Assembly (NCBI GenBank): GCA_022266195.1
Contig: WHVY01000004.1
Span: 2,001,501-2,065,500, forward strand
Source: Tetranychus cinnabarinus
Taxonomy: Eukaryota > Arthropoda > Arachnida > Trombidiformes > Tetranychidae
DNA length: 64,000 nucleotides
Reading direction: 5' to 3'
Shown: in pieces, positions 48,298-60,100 of the stretch
How the letters are laid out: each line of letters starts with the position of its first letter
How positions within the stretch are numbered: position 1 is the stretch's first letter
Position numbers and translations under genes: made by a program
The notes under the pieces: generated by a model
What the model saw: the letters and a program-made list of their open reading frames with translations, nothing else
Told to the model about the DNA's origin: nothing
Databases searched by the model: none

Positions 48298-49303
48298 AAT
48301 GCCAGTCCGTCATCTTCATTTGACGTTTGATTTCCTCTTGATATGTTTTACACTCCCGTGATCTTGGTTTATGATGCATTTCCTTACCATATTTGTTAAG
48401 ACAAAATAGACAACCTTTATCTTGTTTTTCATTTTTGCATTGTTCTTCATCATGAGTTGCAGTACAATTGGTGCAGACTTTTTTGGCTTCACATTGTTTC
48501 TTAGTGTGACCCAGGTTAAAGCAGTTGTTACATGTTTTTAAGTAAAAACTGTCCCTGAAACGCACGCTGAAACCACCCATGAAGATCCGTCCAGCCTTCT
48601 CAATTATCTCCCTGTTTTGCTTTGATAAGCGAATAACAATTCTTGTCTTGTCCTCTTTAAAGAAATTCTGATATTGAGTTGTCAAAACAAATTTACACAT
48701 CTGGTCCGGAATTAAGTTATTTCTTTTGATGAAAGTTGCTTCGTCCTCAACTTCGGATGAATTTACGGTGACCTGGATTTGTGGATCAAATTTCCTCGCC
48801 TCAGATACCTCCACGCTTTCATCTTCCTTTTCAATCATATTTTTTAGTTTCTTTATTGTTTGTTGGTTGGATGACCGAATCTTCATATTGTTTTCATTTA
48901 TCATGTAATTTTCAACCTGAAGGTCAGTATTATTTTTCAGCATTCCTTTAACTTTATCAATTACCACTTGTTGAATCTTTTCATTATTCTTCGGCTTTAT
49001 GATCAATACTTTATCTTCTCTTTGAAGGGCTGCTTTCTCAGCATAACTTGGTGTTGAATTTCCTTGAACCAGATAGTGCTCCAATTTTTCCAACCTCTTG
49101 TCAACCATAGATGAAGCAGCAAGTTCAATCAAACCGTCTCTGATTTTATCCAGTGAACCGAAGATAAGATCACCATTCTTCTCCTTTGATTGTTTAGTTA
49201 AAGATGCAGGTAATAAAGATTTTAGTTTTTCAACCAAACCGATGAGTTCACCAGTGTTGATGCCGGTATTGGAACCACGTGCTGTATCAGCTATACCACA
49301 CAT
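48287..49303 (-). CDS. LINE ORF1: zinc-knuckle RNA-binding protein
   Basis: 338 aa, intact. The N-terminal half is helical and charged. A central region (about 100-200) resembles the RRM-like part of LINE ORF1 proteins, and a C-terminal run of cysteine/histidine knuckles begins CNNCFNLGHTKKQC and continues CTNCTATHDEEQC. The tail HKPRSRECKTYQEEIKRQM is typical of Gag-like LINE ORF1. The protein is expected to coat the element RNA. It precedes ORF2 with an 11-nt overlap. Confidence 0.88.
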   Translation of the reverse strand: MCGIADTARGSNTGINTGELIGLVEKLKSLLPASLTKQSKEKNGDLIFGSLDKIRDGLIELAASSMVDKRLEKLEHYLVQGNSTPSYAEKAALQREDKVLIIKPKNNEKIQQVVIDKVKGMLKNNTDLQVENYMINENNMKIRSSNQQTIKKLKNMIEKEDESVEVSEARKFDPQIQVTVNSSEVEDEATFIKRNNLIPDQMCKFVLTTQYQNFFKEDKTRIVIRLSKQNREIIEKAGRIFMGGFSVRFRDSFYLKTCNNCFNLGHTKKQCEAKKVCTNCTATHDEEQCKNEKQDKGCLFCLNKYGKEMHHKPRSRECKTYQEEIKRQMKMTDWHYDV

Positions 49304-50386
49304 CGTTATATTTTAATAACTAACTTAAATTTTTTGATAATTTCACTTACGGTAGTTTCCTACCTTACACTAGATACTTTGTAACACAAATTTAATAACT
49401 TATATCAATTAATTCAATAATAATTAACTAATTAATTAAGAGCTTTAAAAAGACAACCTTCTTGCAGTTCAAGAAGCAAAATTTGATTTCAGCGCCATCT
49501 TCAAGACCCGAAAGTAGCCAAGCATTGATGGTTTTTGGTACCTTTTTTGATTTACAATTATCTTGTTTTTTACAAATAATATTTTTTATTGGAATTGGTA
49601 ACAAATTTTCGTTAAATTTTACGTTCCTCTGTTTTAATTTTGCATCCAAGGCCACCACCAATTAAATGGATCGTTATTATTTGATCTATCATTCTGTGAC
49701 CACTAAAGTTGGAAATATTTTGATAAAATAATGTTCATTAGTGTTGTTTGTTTTTCAATGCATGTTAACTTTGATCTTACCGTATTAGGTTTACCGTTTT
49801 CAATCCATTTTGGTATCAATTCAATGATAAAAAATATAATAAATCAGTAATTCAAACAATCTTGATCTATTCTGAGCTTATTCTGGTCATCATCTTGCGA
49901 ATTATTCCTGCAGAGTCAATTCTGATCAAACAAGTAATTTCATTTTCAACATTTCTTACTATTTTCTCATTCAGTTCACTAAATCTCTCTATTAACTGTC
50001 TGTTAATTTGCTATGATCAATATTCCTGAGCATTGGAAGTGATTGATACATTGGTTCAAAATGTATTCACCTGGATAAACCTCAAAAAACGCAGAACGGT
50101 CCTTTCGAGTCTATCAACAAGATTCGCCAATACATGTAATTAGGTGCAAGCAAACTTAAATCATCTTGGGCTACTCTAGATAATCAAGTTAAGTTTTGTT
50201 AATCTCGGCTAAGCCTGGGAAAATGGCAAAGCCGGCTGACTTCCACTGACTGGCTATGAAGAGTGAATAAATACAACTTGCTTTGAAATTTACGTTCACT
50301 TTTAGTTTTGTTACGTTCTGAGTACAAACTTATTTTCTTGTTATCATTCCAATTATTTTTAATCATTAACATCGCAATTGTGAAAA
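49304..50386. other. LINE leader, duplicated fragment and spacer
   Basis: Holds the LINE 5' leader to about 49542, the duplicated gene fragment (49543-49816), and about 570 bp of AT-rich DNA upstream of the acyl-CoA dehydrogenase pseudogene. No other gene seen. Confidence 0.5.
49543..49816 (-). pseudogene. 274-bp duplicated 3' fragment of the gene at 52231-54180
   Basis: Near-identical and in the same orientation as 52141-52413. It carries a copy of the terminal exon (49634-49702, encoding a 22-residue C-terminus with the WWWPW tract), the preceding intron, and the last codons of the penultimate exon (from 49781), then stops abruptly. It lacks the rest of the gene and cannot be functional as a copy. 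Its left edge abuts the LINE leader. Confidence 0.88.
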
Positions 50387-51935
50387 ATGGTTCTTTTCAA
50401 TAGTGCTCGAAGTTTAAATTCAAAGGTACGGACAAAAATCATTAATTTATCATCTTTTTAACTTACAATTATGTTAAATTAAATTTTACTTTGTTAACAA
50501 CTTTAGGTTGTCGTTCTTCAAAAATTATTCAAAGTTACTTTGAGTAGGCAATTAAATCATGCCAAAAAATGCTCCACTCAAGTGCTGAACAGTCGAACTC
50601 CAGCTTCTGTCTTGATTTCAGAGGATGAGGCCGCAATTCAGGAAATGATCAGCAAAATGTGTCAAAATGTGATTCAACCAAGAGTAAGAAAAATGGACGC
50701 AACTTCGTCAATGGATAAAGAAGTGATCGATGCTTTATTTGAAAATGGGGTAAGTTATTCATTTAACATTTCCTAATGCAGTAAATTAATTTGAGTTAAT
50801 TGTCTATTCTAATTGATGGGGATCGATACAGATACTAAATATGGAGGTACAGGTGCAAGTTTTCTAGCCACTGTTCTAGCGGTAGAGGAATTGGCTAAAT
50901 TTGATCCTTCGGTTAGCATATTGATGGATGTTCACAGCACTTTATGTATGTCCACTTTCAACAAATATGCATCTGAAGAGCAAAAGGAAAAATATTTACC
51001 CCGATTAGTCAAAGATACGGTAAGTATCAAGTTTTATCTCTGGTACAATTTTTTAAAGAATGTCAAAATCTATCAATTTATAATAATTAAAATTGAATCT
51101 AAACATTGAGATAACAATTTGGTTTGATTTCTCCTTTTAGGTAGCTTCATTTTGTCTGACTGAACCAGATTCAGGTTCTGATGCGTTTGCTTTGAAGACA
51201 AGAGCCGAAGACAAAGGTGATCATTATGTGATCAATGGCAATAAATGTTGGATCTCAAATTCGGGAGAGGCCGGTGTGTTCCTCGTATTTGCTAATATCG
51301 ATCCAAGTAAAGGTTACAAAGGAATAACTTGTTTCATTCTGGAAAGAGATATGCCTGGTTTATCTGTGGCTAAACCTGAGGACAAGTTAGGTATAAGAGC
51401 TTCATCAACATGCACAGTTACATTTGAAGATGTTAAAGTACCTAAGGAAAATGTTCTTGGTACCATTGGCCATGGTTATAAATATGCGATTGGTATTTTG
51501 AATGAAGGAAGAATAGGAATTGGTGCTCAAATGATTGGGTTAGCGCAAGGATGCTTTGATCATGCAGTTAAATACACATTATAAAGGAAACAATTTGGTA
51601 AAGCAATTTTTGATTTCCAAGGCATGCAACATCAAATTGCCACTGCGGCCACACAAATTGAAGCCGCTCGTCTACTTGTCTACTCTGCTGCCCGAATGCG
51701 TGATGCTGGTGTCGATGTTGTCCAAGCTGGTGCTATGGCCAAGTTTTACGCCTCTGAAGTGGCAACTTCCACGACTAGCAAATGTGTTGAGTGGATGGGA
51801 GGAGTTGGTTTCACCAAAGACTATCCAGTTGAAAAGTATTATCGAGACTGTAAAATAGGATGTATTTAAGAAGGTACATCAAATGTTCAACTCAACACCA
51901 TTGCCAAACAACTCAAGACAATTTACGCACAATAA
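50387..51935 (+). pseudogene. ACADSB: Decayed short/branched-chain acyl-CoA dehydrogenase
   Basis: Strong similarity to mitochondrial 2-methylbutyryl-CoA dehydrogenase across nearly its full length: KYGGTGASFL, FCLTEPDSGSDAFALKT, CWISNSGEAG, KYAIGILNEGRIGI, QFGKAIFDFQGMQHQ, EWMGGVGFTKDYPVEKY. Apparent pieces are 50387-50425, 50508-50749, 50813-51019 and 51141-51935. Lesions: the first two pieces do not join in frame; the acceptor before TTGATGGGG at 50813 reads AA instead of AG; an in-frame TAA at 51582-51584 interrupts KYTL/RKQFGK; and a second TAA at 51867-51869 replaces the Tyr codon just before the catalytic Glu of the YEGTSN motif. The remaining C-terminus continues in frame to a TAA at 51933. 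Four defects together argue for a pseudogene, presumably with an intact copy elsewhere. Confidence 0.85.
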
Positions 51936-52140
51936 TTGTGTTTCAAATAAATGTACATTTTCCTAAATTAAATGAAGGATTGGACTAATTGTTATATTCG
52001 TGTCAGGAAAAAAACAAGATCTAGTTTCTTCATCATAAACTTGATCAATCAAGGACTTGAACTTTGCTAATTTAATTGGTTCTTTTAAAAAAGGTACTTG
52101 ATTGTTGACTCCCTTGTTGATTTAAGTAAGTCAATGATAA

Positions 52141-52413
52141 TTTTTTGATTTACAATTATCTTGTTTTTACAAATAATATTTTTTATTGGAATTGGTAACA
52201 AAGTTTCGTTAAATTTTACGTTCCTCTGTTTTAATTTTGCATCCAAGGCCACCACCAATTAAATGGATCGTTATTATTTGATCTATCATTCTGTGACCAC
52301 TAAAGTTGGAAATATTTTGATAAAATAATGTTCATTAGTGTTGTTTGTTTTTCAATGCATGTTAACTTTGATCTTACCGTATTAGGTTTACCGTTTTCAA
52401 TCCATTTTGGTAT
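52141..52413. repeat. Second copy of the 274-bp direct repeat
   Basis: Matches 49543-49816 almost base for base at an offset of about 2597 bp. Here it is in its native place, covering the terminal exon and last intron of the gene at 52231-54180. The two copies bracket the acyl-CoA dehydrogenase pseudogene. Confidence 0.88.
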
Positions 52414-54180
52414 AAAATCTTCATTCCATGTTGGTATCTCTTCATTGATTGGCCCTTTGTTTAGATGGGAAGATTGAATTATGGAATTCAGTCCGCTACG
52501 TTTGGGACCATGAGATGAAAGATGAGAATTATTTTCATGATCTAGAAAACTATCGCTAGGATCAATGCGACGTCTTCCACCTGATTCAACATTATCTTGA
52601 TTGTTTAACAATAAGCCAGGAAGATGTTCTTCTCCCGGTAAATTTCCTAAGTCGATGGTCGGGACCTGATCAAATCCATAAAATTGGTTGAATACTTTCT
52701 CATCGTAGATTTCCTGATTTTCAGAGTTGTCTTTTACTCCTTTGGATCCATAATCATTGGTGTCAGTGGTCGTTGTTGGTGAGGTTAAGGTTAAGGTTGG
52801 CGAATTGTAAGAATAAGGTAACATAGTCTGTTCCGTAACTGTTGTTCCTTGGTTGTGAGTTAACCCAGACATACTCGTATATCCAGGATTAACAAATGTT
52901 GGTGTATTTATCATTTGCTTCATTCCATTTGACTGGCCAAGTTGGTTTACTTGATTTGTTTTGATATTCAGTGAATTCAGAGCATTCATGGTATTCACCG
53001 AGCTCATGGGACTCATCGAAGTCATTGTGGTGTAACCATTCAGCCCATTCAATCCACCAGTCTGCGTTTTGACTGATCGGTTATTTTCATCATCTCCTGT
53101 CTGTCTTTGTTGCTGAGACATTACAGTTGTTGGATACATCATTCCGATTCCGTGATGGTTGCTCATTTGCTGGTTGTTTGCATTGCTGTTAGCCGAAGGG
53201 TACTGAGTTATTTGAGGTGTCTGACTGTTTGGCTGTGAAGTAACATGAAAATCCACATATCCATCCTCCGATCCTTTAACTTCTTCAATCAAAATTGGTG
53301 GTGAATTTTTGGTTTTACGGATAATAATTTGAGGTTCCGTTGGATTTGGTGTTGTCGGTAATAAAGATGTTTTCTGGAAATTTACTCGACTTTCTTGAGC
53401 TCGATTATTCTGATTATTTGATGATTTACCAATAGATAACCGTGTTTTTGCTACAACATAAAAAAAAGGCATGAAAATTTAGTTAAATGGAGCTGAAAAC
53501 GAAAATACAAGCTACTCACGTTTAACGTACGGCACCATAATTGGAATCAGTTGTGGTAAAATTGAAGTTCGGCCACAATTAACGCTACCTTGAGGACAAT
53601 CACGAATATCCTGATCCTTACTTAAGTTCAATTCACTTGACCAATCTTCAAGCAATTGCTGTTGACGATCCCGTCGATTATCAGATAAAGCATTATGGAA
53701 TGGTGAAGATCCGATTGGCACAAGGTGTTGTTGAATATTTGATGAAGAAGCTGACGGCGAAGATAATGAATGGGAATTTGGTGGATGATTTTGATTTGAA
53801 TGCGAATGAGGTGGATGATTTGGATTTGGCATAGACCATGTTGGATTTGATCCTGGCTGTACATTAGATCCTTGAACATTATTGTTATTGTGGTTATTAT
53901 TAGCAGCATAATTTTGATGATGATTATTAGGTTGACCCATTCCTCCCGGTCCAACAATGATAATTGTACTGGATCCTTTACCCGACTTACGAGGGACAAA
54001 ACGAGAAGCAGTTAACTCACCTCCTGGTCCAAGAACAATTATATTGCTTCCATCTTCCTTTTTGGCTTCTGAAAAAATCAAAATTGATTGGATACAAAGG
54101 AAAAGAAATATTGATGAGCTGATTGTCGAACTGATTGAAATCCGATCAATTCTTGACTGGTTGACCATTGCTGTTTTCAT
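52231..54180 (-). CDS. Secreted Asn/Gln/Ser-rich protein of unknown function
   Basis: Three exons, 53520-54180, 52378-53450 and 52231-52299, join in frame to 600 aa. I do not recognise the family. A signal peptide (hydrophobic residues about 20-36, cleavage near 38) is followed by two related short motifs, IIVLGPGG (47-54) and IIIVGPGG (73-80), then long Asn-, His-, Pro- and Ser-rich low complexity. A more structured region (about 480-550) has the FYGFDQVPTIDLGNLPGE block. The tiny last exon ends DPFNWWWPWMQN, a striking tryptophan cluster. No cysteine-rich or enzymatic motif was seen. It is probably an extracellular structural or matrix protein, perhaps of cuticle, silk or saliva; this is inference. 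Part of its 3' end was duplicated to 49543-49816. Confidence 0.75.
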
Positions 54181-57136
54181 TTAAAAAATTACTAAAGACA
54201 ACATGAAGAAGTATTGGAAATGCTGAAATTTTACTACAGAAAGTTGCAATTCTATAAAAAAATTTGTCTTTTTTGCTGTAAAACTGAATCACGAACGAAA
54301 AATATTAATAAATGAATTCCTTTTTGCGAGACAAATGATAAATGAATAAATTATGTTAATTGAATTGAATAGGAATCTTATAATCAGCATTTTTTGTAAA
54401 TCATATTTTGACAAAAGACAAAAATAAGAGAGTCAAATCTTCTTGATTAGCCATGTGAAAGTAACAATAAATATAATGGCCGTGAATGTGCAATTAATTC
54501 AATTGTATTTGATTGAGATGAAAAAGATTCTAAGCTATCAAACCTTTAATCTGAATTAGCAAGAAGGAATTGTATTTTGAATCTTTTCAATGAAATGAAT
54601 TAAAAAAAGGTTAACCATCTATAGGAAGCGAATCGTGTAATTAGATCAAAAATGTTCATTAAAAGGGCATTTAAGGAGAAATAAATGCTTCAAATGGACT
54701 AAACATGTATTAATAGATTGTTTGAAATGAAAATACATTAGTTGACAATTTAAACTAATCGACATCCAGTAAAAACGGAATAATTCAATTCTGCCGTCAA
54801 CATCAGTTAAATGTGGAATAATTAGTTTTTCATGATTTCGTTTCTCTTTTAGTGTAATTGATTTTTAACTACAAGCTGGATTGATCATCTGAAATTGCTC
54901 ATTCAATAGTTTTGTATAAGTTGTTAATTGTCACATTAGTTTTCCTTAATTGATTGGTGGACTTTTATGTTCAAAGATTGCTTTACAACCCAGGAACATA
55001 AGCCATAAATAAGGTTTGTTACTAAAAAGACACAATTGTCAACGCATTTTGTCAACAAAACAAATTGACATCAATGGGTTAAAATGGGGAAAATGATTTC
55101 TTTGATATTTAGACTCTGTTGGTTTGTAGGGACATAGAAACTGAGTCCATTGGTGCGATTAACAAGTTTCTCTGAAAGATAGTTTTCGAGAAAATCAAGT
55201 TCGGATTTGAAACTTCGATCGACTTTTATACAATTATGGACCCAAGATTTTTCATGAAACTCATTTCCCTGAAGTAAACTTTTGATGATAAACCAGAAAG
55301 TGTACTTTATTATATGAAATAAAACTTTGTCTTTCTGTAAAACAGATAAGTTCGATTTCCAGTTAAACCGATCGAATTCTGTGGCCAGAAGAGTTATAGA
55401 TCTGAAACTTATTACCTGGCCATAAAAATTAGTGGTACACATTGCTGGTTACTTACTTTTTTCAATTTATGGAAAGTTCTCTTGATTTTGGCCATTGAAC
55501 TAAAAACTTTGAACCTCGATATTTCGAGAATAATGACACCTACAATGATTATTCTTTGACCAATTCAATTCTTCAGTAATTGCTAATTCAATTCAATTCA
55601 AAAACTTTCCATTAGCGCATTTGGGTCTTGATATTTGGGTAGCAAATGCACAAGTAACAACTAATTTAGCAAGCAAAACTCATCTAAACCCATTTCTTGG
55701 TAAATAAACCACTTTTCTGGTTAAGTTAACAAATGAAATGTAAAGAATGCTGCCAAAGGCTCGAACTTTTGAGTAATGAGCTGAGACTTGGTGCATTTGT
55801 AGGGAAAATAAAACTGAGTCAATTGGTATCATTAAATACTGCATCCAATGGACTGTTTTCGAGAAAATCGTGGCTAAAGTTGAAACTTCGATCGTATTTT
55901 GTGCGCTAATGGAAGCAGATTTTTTCATCAAACTTATTTACCTGATGTAAAATTCAATCGTCAACCAGAAAATACATTTTATTGAATCAAATAAAACTTT
56001 GTGTTTCTGTAAAACAGATAAATTCGATTCTTAGTTTAATCGACTTTTCTGTTGGACCTGAAGAGTTAGCGAGCTAAAAATTAGTATCCGGAGATAAAAA
56101 TTGTAGGTATACATCAAGGATTGAATAATTTCTTAAATTTGTCGAAAGTTTTCTCGATTTCGGCCATAAACCGAATAATTTTCGAATCTCAATATTTCAA
56201 TAATGGCATCACTTACAATCATGATTATTTGGCCGAACATTAGATTGCACTATTGGCTATGATATTTGAAAATATTAGATAATTTAAGAAACTACGAAAA
56301 TAGTTATAACAATGGGTTACTTAGGTTGTCAGATTTGATACTTTAATAAAAAAAGTAAATTGCTACTCAATGATTGTTAGAATAATATTCATTATTTATC
56401 AAACCAGCTCAGATTTCTTCGTTTTCGTTCTTCGTCACATCTGTTCTACAGAAATACAAATTTTTATTTCATCTAATTAAGGGCATTTTCTAGTTGTCCA
56501 TTGAAATTAACATCAGGCAAATAAGTTTGATGAAAAAAACTGCTTCCATTATTGCACAAAAGACGATCGAAGTTTTAATTTTGAACTCGATTTTCTCAAA
56601 AAGTATGGACCAGAGAAACTTTTTAATCGCACAAATGGACTTAGTTTTTATGTACCTACAATCTAACAGAATTTAAATTTGAAAGAAACCAAATTTCACA
56701 CGTTTTTGCCCATTTTCTTTCAGTGTTTTTGTCAATTTGTGCATAAATGTAACAATTGTTTTAACTGTGTCTTTTGTTAATAAACATAAATATTAAGGTA
56801 AACCCTAATTCACGCAATTGTTTAAGAATACTAAGTAAATTGATTTCTAGAAATGATTTTATTTCGTAAATATTCATCTTTTCTATTCAGCACATTATAT
56901 CATGAAATAAATACAAGTTATTCATCGCAATCGTATCAAAATTGGTATCATAAAAGGTACAGAAATTATCATTAAATCATTCGTTTATTTCAAAATGTTA
57001 TTACCGAAATCATTGATCGATATTAAAATTTATTTCTTTATACCAAAGATTTCATTACCAATTAAAATTTGAAAAAGTTTTATTAATATGTTTCATGGCA
57101 AAATTATCATTTGATTATGTACTTTAAGTCCTTTGA
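54181..57136. other. Intergenic region containing a foldback element
   Basis: Upstream DNA of the secreted protein gene (54181-55019), an inverted-repeat element (55020-56779), and the 3' flank of the ABC transporter. Small frames within the element are repeated peptides of the element, not genes. Confidence 0.6.
55020..56779. mobile_element. Foldback element, copy 1 (TA-flanked, non-autonomous)
   Basis: The ends are inverted copies: CTAAAAAGACACA at the left and TGTGTCTTTT at the right, with TA next to each. A repeat unit of roughly 400-600 bp occurs at 55070-55440 and 55680-56110 in one orientation, and at about 56440-56780 in the other, so the right arm (about 340 bp) folds onto the left. 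Short frames within the units share a peptide such as SNLSVLQK, but no transposase is present. Homologous to the element at 58920-60944. Confidence 0.85.
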
Positions 57137-60100
57137 TTACTTTTTGACTGCAAATATGATTACAGCGAGAATGTTGAATATAAGAATCCAACAACCGGTA
57201 GCAAAAAATCCAATATAAACTTCAAATCTGGTAAACTCCCAGCCTCTGGTGATAATATATCTCATACTCTTGATTGCTAATGTTTGCGGCATCAAATAGC
57301 TCATGTCTCTCATGAAATCAGGCATCGCTTCCAATGGCCAAAGTATTCCACAAAGAATCAAATTAGGATAAAATGATCCAACAGAGATCAACATGGCTGA
57401 TTGTTCTTCATAGCAAAGAGCAGAAATCAGGAAACCTAGAGAAAGAAAACAATCAATCAATTCATTCAACTAAATCAATCAATTAGATCACTTACCAAAA
57501 GACATTCCAGCTATTCCTTGAAGAAGTGTCAAAACTGTTACTGAAATGACGCTTCCATTAAGATCAATTTGAAAAATAACAAAAATGGTAAACAAAAGTA
57601 AAATTGTTTGGATCAAGATGATTGAACATTGAATGATGATATGTGCAAATAGTATTTGATAAGCTTGAACACCAGCGACAAAAGTCCGCTCCAAGAGTCC
57701 TTCTTTTCGATCCATAACGAAACAAAGAGCCGTTAACCCAACAGCCAAAATGTATGATATGCCAAGGATCAATCCTGGAGCCATGAAATTACGATAAGAT
57801 GGCTTCAGTTCCCCGTAAATCGGTGGATCAACAGGTTTAAACAAAGGCTCTGCAATTGCTGATGCCATGAATGGAAAGCTTTCATTGACCAAGTTAATGA
57901 TCCATTTTTGAGCCGATGTCACCAGTTGAGTTATCAAAGTTATTTGAATGGGAAATTCTGTGCAAATATGAATCAAGTGATTAGTCGATATTTTTAAAGC
58001 TTATTTCATGTTACCTGTTCCATCAGAATGAAAGTAAATTGTGCTTTCGTTGATGATTTTTCCCTTTGAATCAGTCATCATTTCAAACATGTCAAACCTA
58101 TTATCCAATTGTAAACTGTAGTTAGGGTTGAAGATGAGTGCTCCATGTGAAATGCCCTCCTTCACTTGATTCAACGCCTCGTCTTTCGAGTCAACGTAAT
58201 TCTGTAGTCAAGTAATCAATGTCTTGTAATTGTTAACAATAAGATTGATTTAACTTACAATTTTAACATAATTTGGATCAATTAGATCTAAAAATTTTTG
58301 ACTGTAATTGGCTCCACTTAGGTCTTGATTGTAAACTGCTAAGTCAAGATTTTTTGGCTCTTGTCCAATACAAATACAGAATAAAATTATTTGAATTGTT
58401 GGTAAAACTAGTTGAAAAGTCAGCATTCTGGTGAAAATATAAGCATTATTAATGTCAAGATGTAAAGACAAAAGATGGACTCGAAAGGCTTCTACTTACG
58501 GAATGTTTCTCCTTAATCTAATGGCCATTTTTTCAGTTAATGCACCAATCTTTCTGCATGAATCTTTGAACAACTCAAGTTCACCTGTGATCGGTTCAGG
58601 TTTGGGTCTTTTCCATTTGATTTCCTTCGATGAATTGACTTGGCCAACAGACTGACGTTTTTTAGTGGCATTTATGGTTCCACCATTCTTCTCGATGAAT
58701 TGATTTGATGATAAAGTTCGCTGTTCGTGACAAATTTTCAAGAAAATTCCTTCCAGAGTATCTTTTTGGTGAGTTTTCATTAAGCATTCTGGATCTTCCT
58801 CAACAAGTAGACTTCCTTCTCTCATCAATCCGACCTGAATAAAATAAAGATAATCAAATATAAATATTACATTTCAAGAAACTTCACATTTGACAAACAA
58901 ACAGATTGTTTAATTGGTACTGAAAAGACACAGTTAATACGATTGTTACATTTATGCACAAATGGGCAAAAACAAGTGAAATTTGGTTTCTTTCAAATTC
59001 AGACTGTGTTGGATTGTAGGTACAAGAAAACTGAGTCTTTTTTTGCAATTTAAAAGTTTCTCTGATCCATAGTTTCTGAGAAAATCGAGTTCGAAATCGA
59101 AACTTTGATCGTCTATTGTACAATTATAGAAGCAAGTTTTTTCATAAAACTTATCTGTTTGGTGTGAATTTTGATTGAAAACCAGAAAATCTTCTTGAGC
59201 AAATGAAAAAAAACTTTGTGTTTCTGTAAAACAGATAAGTTCGATTTACAGTTAAACCGACAGCTTTCGGTCACCGTGAAAGTGAATGAGCTAGAACTGA
59301 TTACCAGGCCATAAAAATTAGTGGTAAACATTAAGGGTTATTTACTTTTTTCAATTTATCGAAAGTTCTCTTGATTTTGGCTATTAAACTAAAAACTTTG
59401 AACCTCGATATTTCGAGAATAGTTGCCCTTACAATCAAGATTCTTTGACCAATTCAATCCTTTACTAATCGATAATTCGATTGAACTCAAAAACTTTCCA
59501 TTAACGCATTTGGATCTTGATATTTGGGTTTTAAATGCACGAGTAACAGCTAATTTAGCAAACAAAACTCATCTAAACCCATTTCTTGGTAAATAAACCA
59601 TTTTTCTGGTTAAGTTAACAAATGAAATGTAAAGAATGCTGCCAAAGGCTCGAACCTTTGAGTAAAGAGCTGAGACTTGGTGCATTTGTAGGGACAATAA
59701 AACTGAGTCAAGTAGTGCTATTGAATAATTTATCCGATGGACAGTTTCCGAGAAAATCGAGGTCAAATTTGAAACTTCGATCGTCTTTTGTGCAATAATG
59801 AAAGCAGATTATTCCATCAAACTTATGCGTTTGATATAAATTTCAATCGTCAACCAGAAAATGCACTTTATCAAATGAAATGAAACTTTGTGTCTCTGTA
59901 AAACAGACAAGTTCGATTTGTAGTTTAATCGACTTTTCCGTGCGGCCTTAAGAGTTAGCGAGCTGAAAATTAGTATTGGTAGATAAAAATTGTAGGCATA
60001 CATCAAGGATTGAATAATTTTTTTAATTTGTCGAAAGTTCTCGCGATATTGGCCTTAAACCGAATGATTTTCGAATCTTAATATCTCAAGAATGGCATCA

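Larger units (their letters stand above)
45298..49542 (-). mobile_element. Non-LTR retrotransposon (LINE) with two open ORFs
   Basis: Two long overlapping frames read leftward: ORF1 (48287-49303) and ORF2 (45298-48297), both uninterrupted. The layout of a zinc-knuckle ORF1, then APE-type endonuclease plus reverse transcriptase without a clear RNase H, fits the Jockey/I/R1 side of the LINE tree. The right border is set at the edge of the duplicated fragment at 49543 and is approximate. The left border lies somewhere left of 45298. The 5' leader holds GAAGATGGCGCT (sense strand, about 49490-49502), resembling the YY1 site found in mammalian L1 leaders. Confidence 0.85.

Noticed and set aside
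53637..53834. Plus-strand ORF of 65 codons inside the secreted low-complexity gene
   Set aside because: Opposite-strand shadow of a repetitive coding exon.
55071..55442. 123-codon minus-strand ORF and similar frames at 55680, 56494, 59113, 59569, 59809 and 60640
   Set aside because: They are repeated pieces of the foldback elements in mirrored orientation. No transposase or other domain motif is visible, so they are annotated as repeat, not genes.
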